From assembly GCA_025331445.1 (NCBI GenBank), contig JAIWNE010000123.1:1-64000 (forward strand): a stretch of 64,000 nt of DNA. The letters run 5' to 3'. Of this stretch, positions 59,283 through 64,000 are shown piece after piece; within the stretch, counting starts at the first letter, position 1, and every line of letters starts with the position of its first letter. A program made the position numbers and the translations under genes. The DNA comes from Blakeslea trispora. Lineage: Eukaryota; Mucoromycota; Mucoromycetes; Mucorales; Choanephoraceae. The notes under the pieces were generated by a model that was given only the letters and a program-made list of their open reading frames with translations, ran no database searches and had not been told where the DNA came from.

Positions 59283-61144
59283 CTAGTTTTCTTCAGGCTT
59301 CATGGCGGGGAACAAAAGAACCTCCTTGATATTGTTGGAGTTGGTCAAGAACATGGCAAGACGATCAATACCCATACCCCAACCACCAGTAGGAGGAAGA
59401 CCAAATTCGAGAGATTGACAGAAATTTTCATCGATCAATTGAGCTTCGTCATCACCAGCAGCCTTTTGGTTAGCTTGTTCAGCGAAACGATCGCGTTGAT
59501 CGAAAGGATCGTTCAATTCAGTGTAAGCATTACAGACTTCCTTGGTAGCAACAAACAATTCGAAACGCTCACAGAGACCAGCACGATCACGGTGCTTCTT
59601 GGCCAAGGGAGACATCATTTGAGGGTGACCAGTGATGAAAGTAGGGCTGATACAGGTGCTTTCGAGGTATTCACCAACCAACTTATCCAACATACGGGCA
59701 TTAGTACGAGGAGCAGAACAGTCAATGTTGTTCTTGATAAGAATATCAGACAAGAACTTGTTGGTCTCTTGAGTATGGAGTTGGTCTCCAGGAGGGAAGG
59801 TGACATTCAACTTCTCTTCCAAGGTAGTGATCATATCAATACGTCTGAAGGGAGGAGTGAAGTCAATGTCCATGGTGGGACCATCAGGACCTTGAGGGTG
59901 GTATTGAACTTGGTACTTACCAAAGAGCTTCTTGACCATACCGGAAATAAGCTCTTCAGTCATGTCCATCAAATCAAACATATCAGCATAAGCCATATAG
60001 AATTCACAGGTGGTGAATTCAGGGTTGTGAGTCAAATCGATGCCTTCGTTACGGAATTGACGGCCAATTTCATAGACACGGTCAAGACCACCTACTACCA
60101 ACATCTTCAAGTACAATTCAGGGGCAATACGCATAAACATGTCCAACTTGAGATCGTTGTGATGAGTGACAAAAGGTTTGGCAGTGGCACCACCAGCAAT
60201 AGTGTTCATCATGGGAGTTTCGACTTCAAGGAAGTTACGTTGGTCAAGGAAAGAACGAACGTAGGTGATGATCTGAGAACGAATCTTGAACTTGTCACGA
60301 ACAAAGTTGTTCATGATCAGATCAAGGTAACGTTGACGGTATCTGAGTTCCATATCCTTGAAACCATAGTTGGCCTTGGGCAACATACGAAGACAGGGAG
60401 ACAAGAGAGTGACCTTCTTGGGGAAGATGGACAACTCACCACGCTTTGTCTTACCAGGAACACCCTTTACACCAACAATATCACCACGTCTCAAAAGATC
60501 GTGAATTTGAGCATAATCGTCACCTTCGTTATCTTGAAGAGAAGCCATGATTTGGATCTTGGTGCCTTCACCATGCAAATCGTAGAATCTCAATTTGGCA
60601 CCAGAGGCACGCTTGTTGTGAATACGACCAGCAACAGTGATTTCTTGATCGTCAAGACGGTCACCAGCTTCCAACTTGTTGAACTTTTCAATGAATTCGG
60701 GAAGAGATAATTCAACTTGGAATTTGTGAGGGTAAGGTTCAGGGTTAGCATCTTGACGAAGCTTGTTGATAGCCTTGGAACGTAACTCAAAGTATTGCTT
60801 TTATGCTTATTAGCTTTCTCTCTCTCTCTCTCTTTTTTTTTTTATCTTTTGAAGGCACTCTAAACAAAACTTACGTTGGGGTTTAATTCCTCTTCACCCT
60901 CCTCTTCACTCTTGGCCTTGACTTCCTTGGGAGGAGCAGCAGCAGCCTTGGCAGCCTTTTGAGCTTCCTTGGCACGAACCTTTTCACGTCTCTTGAATTC
61001 GCTATGAAGAAAACTCTGTTAAGACTCTGTTGTAGTTGTCCCTTTTTCTCTGCAAGTTTCTCTGTGTTATACGTACGACTTGGAGATCATTTCTCCTGTG
61101 ACGGGGTCCTTTTGAAGGTTCTTTTGATCAACGTTTTCAGACAT
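59283..61144 (-). CDS. KRS1: Lysyl-tRNA synthetase (class IIb)
   Basis: Three exons (61077-61144, 60875-61001, 59283-60797) give 569 residues. An Ala/Lys-rich N-terminal helix ([20 protein letters not shown]) precedes the OB-fold domain ([20 protein letters not shown]). The catalytic core has motif 1 ([19 protein letters not shown]), [39 protein letters not shown] (motif 2), [12 protein letters not shown] and motif 3 [20 protein letters not shown]. The end is [11 protein letters not shown]. It charges tRNA-Lys in the cytosol; a second start could give a mitochondrial form but none is seen. Codon bias is strong, and its antisense strand stays open for 431 codons as a result. The window also has a tRNA-Lys gene, unlinked. 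Confidence 0.97.
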
Positions 61145-63316
61145 GGTGTTGGCTAAGAGTATGAAGAAAAAAAAAAAAAAAGAAAAATTTTGCCTTGTCA
61201 GATATAGATAAAATTTTTGACTGCGGTGTTTGAAAAAGGTACCTGCGGGCAATAGATTATCTTTTTCATCTATCAAAGCCTTTTTTTTTTTTTGATTCTT
61301 TTCTTTATCTTTGTATAACATGCTCTATCTATCTGAAGGCTGTTTTGATCTTTTTTTTTTTTTTTGCTTAAATCATCATAGGCTGTAGTCATAGCAACTT
61401 GTGTTCACAGTTGCTTAGTTTTGAGCAGACAATCAAAACAACTCGGAAGAGGAAGAACGCAAGTTTGAGTCTACCTGTAGCATACAAGCTTAAGAACCCA
61501 AGAGCCAATCACATGACACAAAATAAACTTTTTTTCTTTTGTTACTGAAAACATGCTAGCTTTTGATATACGAAAAAAAAAAAGAAAACTTGACAAGCAA
61601 GAAAGAAGCCATATCACTATAGACAGACATAAACAAAAATCAACTCACCACATAAGCTGACAATCTTTGTTGATGTCTAGATTTATCATACTCCCCTTGA
61701 CCCAATCATCATCGAGACTCCTACAGTAAAGACTTAATATAAACATCCCCCCCCCTCATTGTGCGTCATCTTGAATGAAAGAGAGAGAAGGGGGGGGGGA
61801 CAACGCTTATTATCCTATTGTTACTATACTGTCTTTCTAAATTATACGTCATAATATGAATGCCTTGAGTCTGCGTAACCTTAATTTTTTTCTTTTAAGA
61901 AGGTGTCTGGATTATTCTCTATGCAAGGGCGTTTAGCATTTATGTGCGTGGATCATGCTAACTTTGGAAATAAATGGATTTTTTGAAAATCGTATGATCA
62001 GACGATCTGTAGCGATGGTCTAGTTTGCTTCATGAGAAGGTTTCTCCAAGCTATGTTCAGACTGATAAACAGCAAGTTGTCTCTAAGAAATGAGTTCAAA
62101 AAGTTTCTTGAATTTGCTGACAGTTAAATGCAGTCTCTAAAGTGTATATGTCAGTTCAAGGGAAAATCTCGAAATATCTGATGAGGATAATGCTTGAATC
62201 AATTAGCGTCCATCTTTATCAAAATAACTAGTTTTTTTTTTTCAAGGTGATCAAATAGAGTATGGGCAACTTATTCTTCAGCCTGTGAACCTGATGAGAG
62301 TAACTTCCTCCTTGAATCAAAAATAGATAGACTTGCGAATCCAAGGTGATTGATTGGATAACAAAAAGCTGTAGAACAGAATAGGATAATCAAACTGTCA
62401 AAAGTGTCCCCCCCAAACTCTCTTTGTGCTGTACCTAGAAATCGTCGATCTGAACTATCTCATTTATCAAACCTCATGAAAATAGTAGCATTATGTTACA
62501 TAGCCTCAAATTACTTGTCTCTTTATGGACCTTTTCTTCAGACATTTTGTTACATGCCAACTGTATTTGGTTCCACTCATCATTTAGGTACAGTTCTCAT
62601 TATATCACAAATCATAGTCAAGATCCAAAGCTATAATTAGCTTATCTCTCTATCCTCTACCACAGCTAATGATTCACATTATCAAACTTAGACTAATAGA
62701 GATGTATTGTAAAAAGAAAAAAAAGAGAGAGTTGCAATAGCCACTTTCGTCAGTAATTCTTGAGACATGCTACTCTTGTATACTTTTTTCAATTGAATGG
62801 CGTTTGAAGCAATTCCAGGTTTTAAAAGATTGCTTTTGTATTATATGTTTTTATATCAAACAAACGCTTCAATTGAGTAGACTGTATATATAGAGATTCT
62901 ATCATTCAGTTAGAATGATGGCTATCTTCAATTTGCTCCAAGCATAGATCTGTCTCAAGTTGAATCTTGAGATTGTCTTAATTTCAAGTATATTTCCAGA
63001 AAAGTAAAAAAAAAAAAAAAAAAAGATATAGTACTCCTTTCTGTCAAATCACTCGAGTCATTTCATCAAGTCTGACAGTACAAAACAACAATAACTGAAA
63101 GCACTATTAGTATCTGTTAACAATGTCTCAGTTAAAATAGTGATACCAAGACAATTTTCCAAGCATTTAGTTTTTCCAAAAGCCGAATTTTTTTTTTTTT
63201 TTTTTCTTTGTATTTTTTTTTTCTTTTTCTTCTTTTTTTTTTTCTTTCACCTGCAAAAAAAAAAGAATAGTCAAAGTTGTATCATTGTGCCTTTCTTTTT
63301 GTAGAAGAGCCTAGAT
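61145..63316. other. Intergenic, gene-free
   Basis: 2.2 kb with homopolymer runs (poly-A/T of 10-18) and a C9...G10 pair (listed). No protein-like frame; the + stretch 62404-62640 has no relatives. Confidence 0.45.
61747..61799. repeat. C9 and G10 runs 34 bp apart
   Basis: C9 at 61747-61755 and G10 at 61790-61799 could pair in single-stranded form. The inner bases CTCATT and AATGA... extend the complementarity only loosely. Confidence 0.6.
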
Positions 63317-64000
63317 ATGCTTCTTGTGTATGTGATTGTAGCTATATCTCTTCTTAGTCAGCCAATTGCATCTGATTATCTCGGTGATACACCTTACCAA
63401 AACCGAACTTTTGTATCAACACCCCTTCAGATACAAAGAGACCTTGGTGCTAATGTAACCATAGATCAACTTGTATGGCCAACAATACATCTATCTGATG
63501 CTTATTTCGACCACGACTTCTCTTCTGCCCGACTGCCTGGCATTCATCATCTACTCGATATGGGCTACAAACGATTGATTGTGGATATCTATTGGTATGC
63601 ATCTAGCTGGCAGTTGTGCCCCTTTTCGCTTGCTTCAGTACCAGACGACTATCGCTGTTCGACAAATGCTACCTTGAATGAGCTTATGGTTGTTGTCAAT
63701 GATTATTTGCTTTCAACTGGTCTTGACTTTGCTCCTATGCGCACAGACCTTGTGTTTATCGTGTTGAATCTACATCAGATAGACAATACGACTGCTGATG
63801 CTCATTTGGCAGATATCATGACTCATTCTACAAGTGCCTATCGAATGTATATGCCTATCAACAGGACAATCGATCTATATGATCCTAGTGCTTCATTCTT
63901 TGCTAATGGCAATCAGCCTTATTTCCCAATCAACAAAGTTCAATCAGCCTTGTTGTGGCCACAATGGCTTTATTTGATTCAAAAGGAAGCTAGGCTGCTT
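63317..64000 (+). CDS. MTC6: MTC6-like secreted/membrane protein, 5' part (cut by window edge)
   Basis: Open from the ATG at 63317-63319 to the end of the window (228 codons, no intron). A signal peptide (MLLVYVIVAISLLSQPIAS) is followed by TPLQIQRDLGANVTIDQLVW, ARLPGIHHLLDMGYKRLIVD and IYWYASSWQLCPFSL. The RDL..N.TIDQ and G.xRLxVD(L/I)YW blocks resemble fungal Mtc6 proteins, which have a luminal/extracellular domain, a C-terminal membrane anchor and an unclear role in maintenance of telomere capping. N-glycosylation sites (NRT, NVT, NAT, NTT) support a secretory route. The C-terminal part is outside the window, so the anchor cannot be checked. Confidence 0.7.
   Translation, partial: MLLVYVIVAISLLSQPIASDYLGDTPYQNRTFVSTPLQIQRDLGANVTIDQLVWPTIHLSDAYFDHDFSSARLPGIHHLLDMGYKRLIVDIYWYASSWQLCPFSLASVPDDYRCSTNATLNELMVVVNDYLLSTGLDFAPMRTDLVFIVLNLHQIDNTTADAHLADIMTHSTSAYRMYMPINRTIDLYDPSASFFANGNQPYFPINKVQSALLWPQWLYLIQKEARLL

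Noticed and set aside
59415..60710. 431-codon open frame antisense to lysyl-tRNA synthetase
   Set aside because: It is the shadow of a highly codon-biased gene. The minus-strand product has all class II synthetase motifs; the plus-strand product has no family character.

Overview
The window looks like a nuclear segment of an early-diverging filamentous fungus, most likely Mucoromycota (Mucorales-like). The DNA is AT-rich with many homopolymer tracts. Genes carry many short introns (about 50-75 nt, GTAAGT-type donors). The gene set is plainly eukaryotic and fungal: Arp2/3 subunit, NUP88, AIR-type TRAMP subunit, ERO1, Rua1-type zinc regulator, chitin-deacetylase-like GPI protein, MTC6. The taxonomic call is an inference from gene content and style. 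No rRNA, mitochondrial or prokaryotic DNA was seen.

Layout. 0-8.6 kb: truncated glutathione S-transferase (-), LINE relic (-), EF-hand mitochondrial carrier (+), ARPC1 (-), macro-domain protein with micro-exons (+), tRNA-Lys(UUU) (-). 8.7-16.9 kb: a region bounded by 12-bp inverted repeats that begin CACTA. It holds a tnp2-type transposase gene, a second ORF that looks like a transposase C-terminal module, and a convergent third gene, so it is best read as a complete CACTA-superfamily DNA transposon. 17-19 kb: nothing supportable. 19-28.3 kb: amino-acid/GABA permease (+), NUP88 (-), AIR1/2-like zinc-knuckle protein (+), bestrophin-like channel (-), and a possible 41-aa gene (+). 28.4-30.7 kb: gene-poor. 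30.7-35.8 kb: glycyl-tRNA synthetase (-), RRM plus zinc-knuckle SR protein (+), methyltransferase (+). 37.3-41 kb: chitin-deacetylase-like protein (-), tyrosine aminotransferase (-). 41-45.3 kb: gene-poor, with a reverse-transcriptase relic and a possible Cys-rich fragment. 45.3-47.3 kb: Rua1-type regulator (+). 48.3-49.2 kb: LINE relic (-). 50.2-54.3 kb: ERO1 (+) and RSAD1/HemW-like radical-SAM protein (-), whose stop codons lie 6 bp apart. 56.2-58 kb: bHLH factor with a pure (CAA)42 tract (-). 59.3-61.1 kb: lysyl-tRNA synthetase (-). 63.3 kb to the end: 5' part of an MTC6-like gene (+).

Most genes are ordinary housekeeping functions and do not form a shared pathway or cluster. Divergent pairs share short promoters (ARPC1/macro, NUP88/AIR, GRS1/SR, bestrophin/small ORF), and convergent pairs share short 3' spacers (AIR/bestrophin, ERO1/RSAD1). 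The least ordinary items are the three-gene CACTA element, two genes that each need a one-base frame correction (SR protein and RSAD1), two GC-AG introns in neighbouring genes, the micro-exon cluster in the macro gene, and the CAA tract. All assignments were made by reading the sequence; no database search was run.
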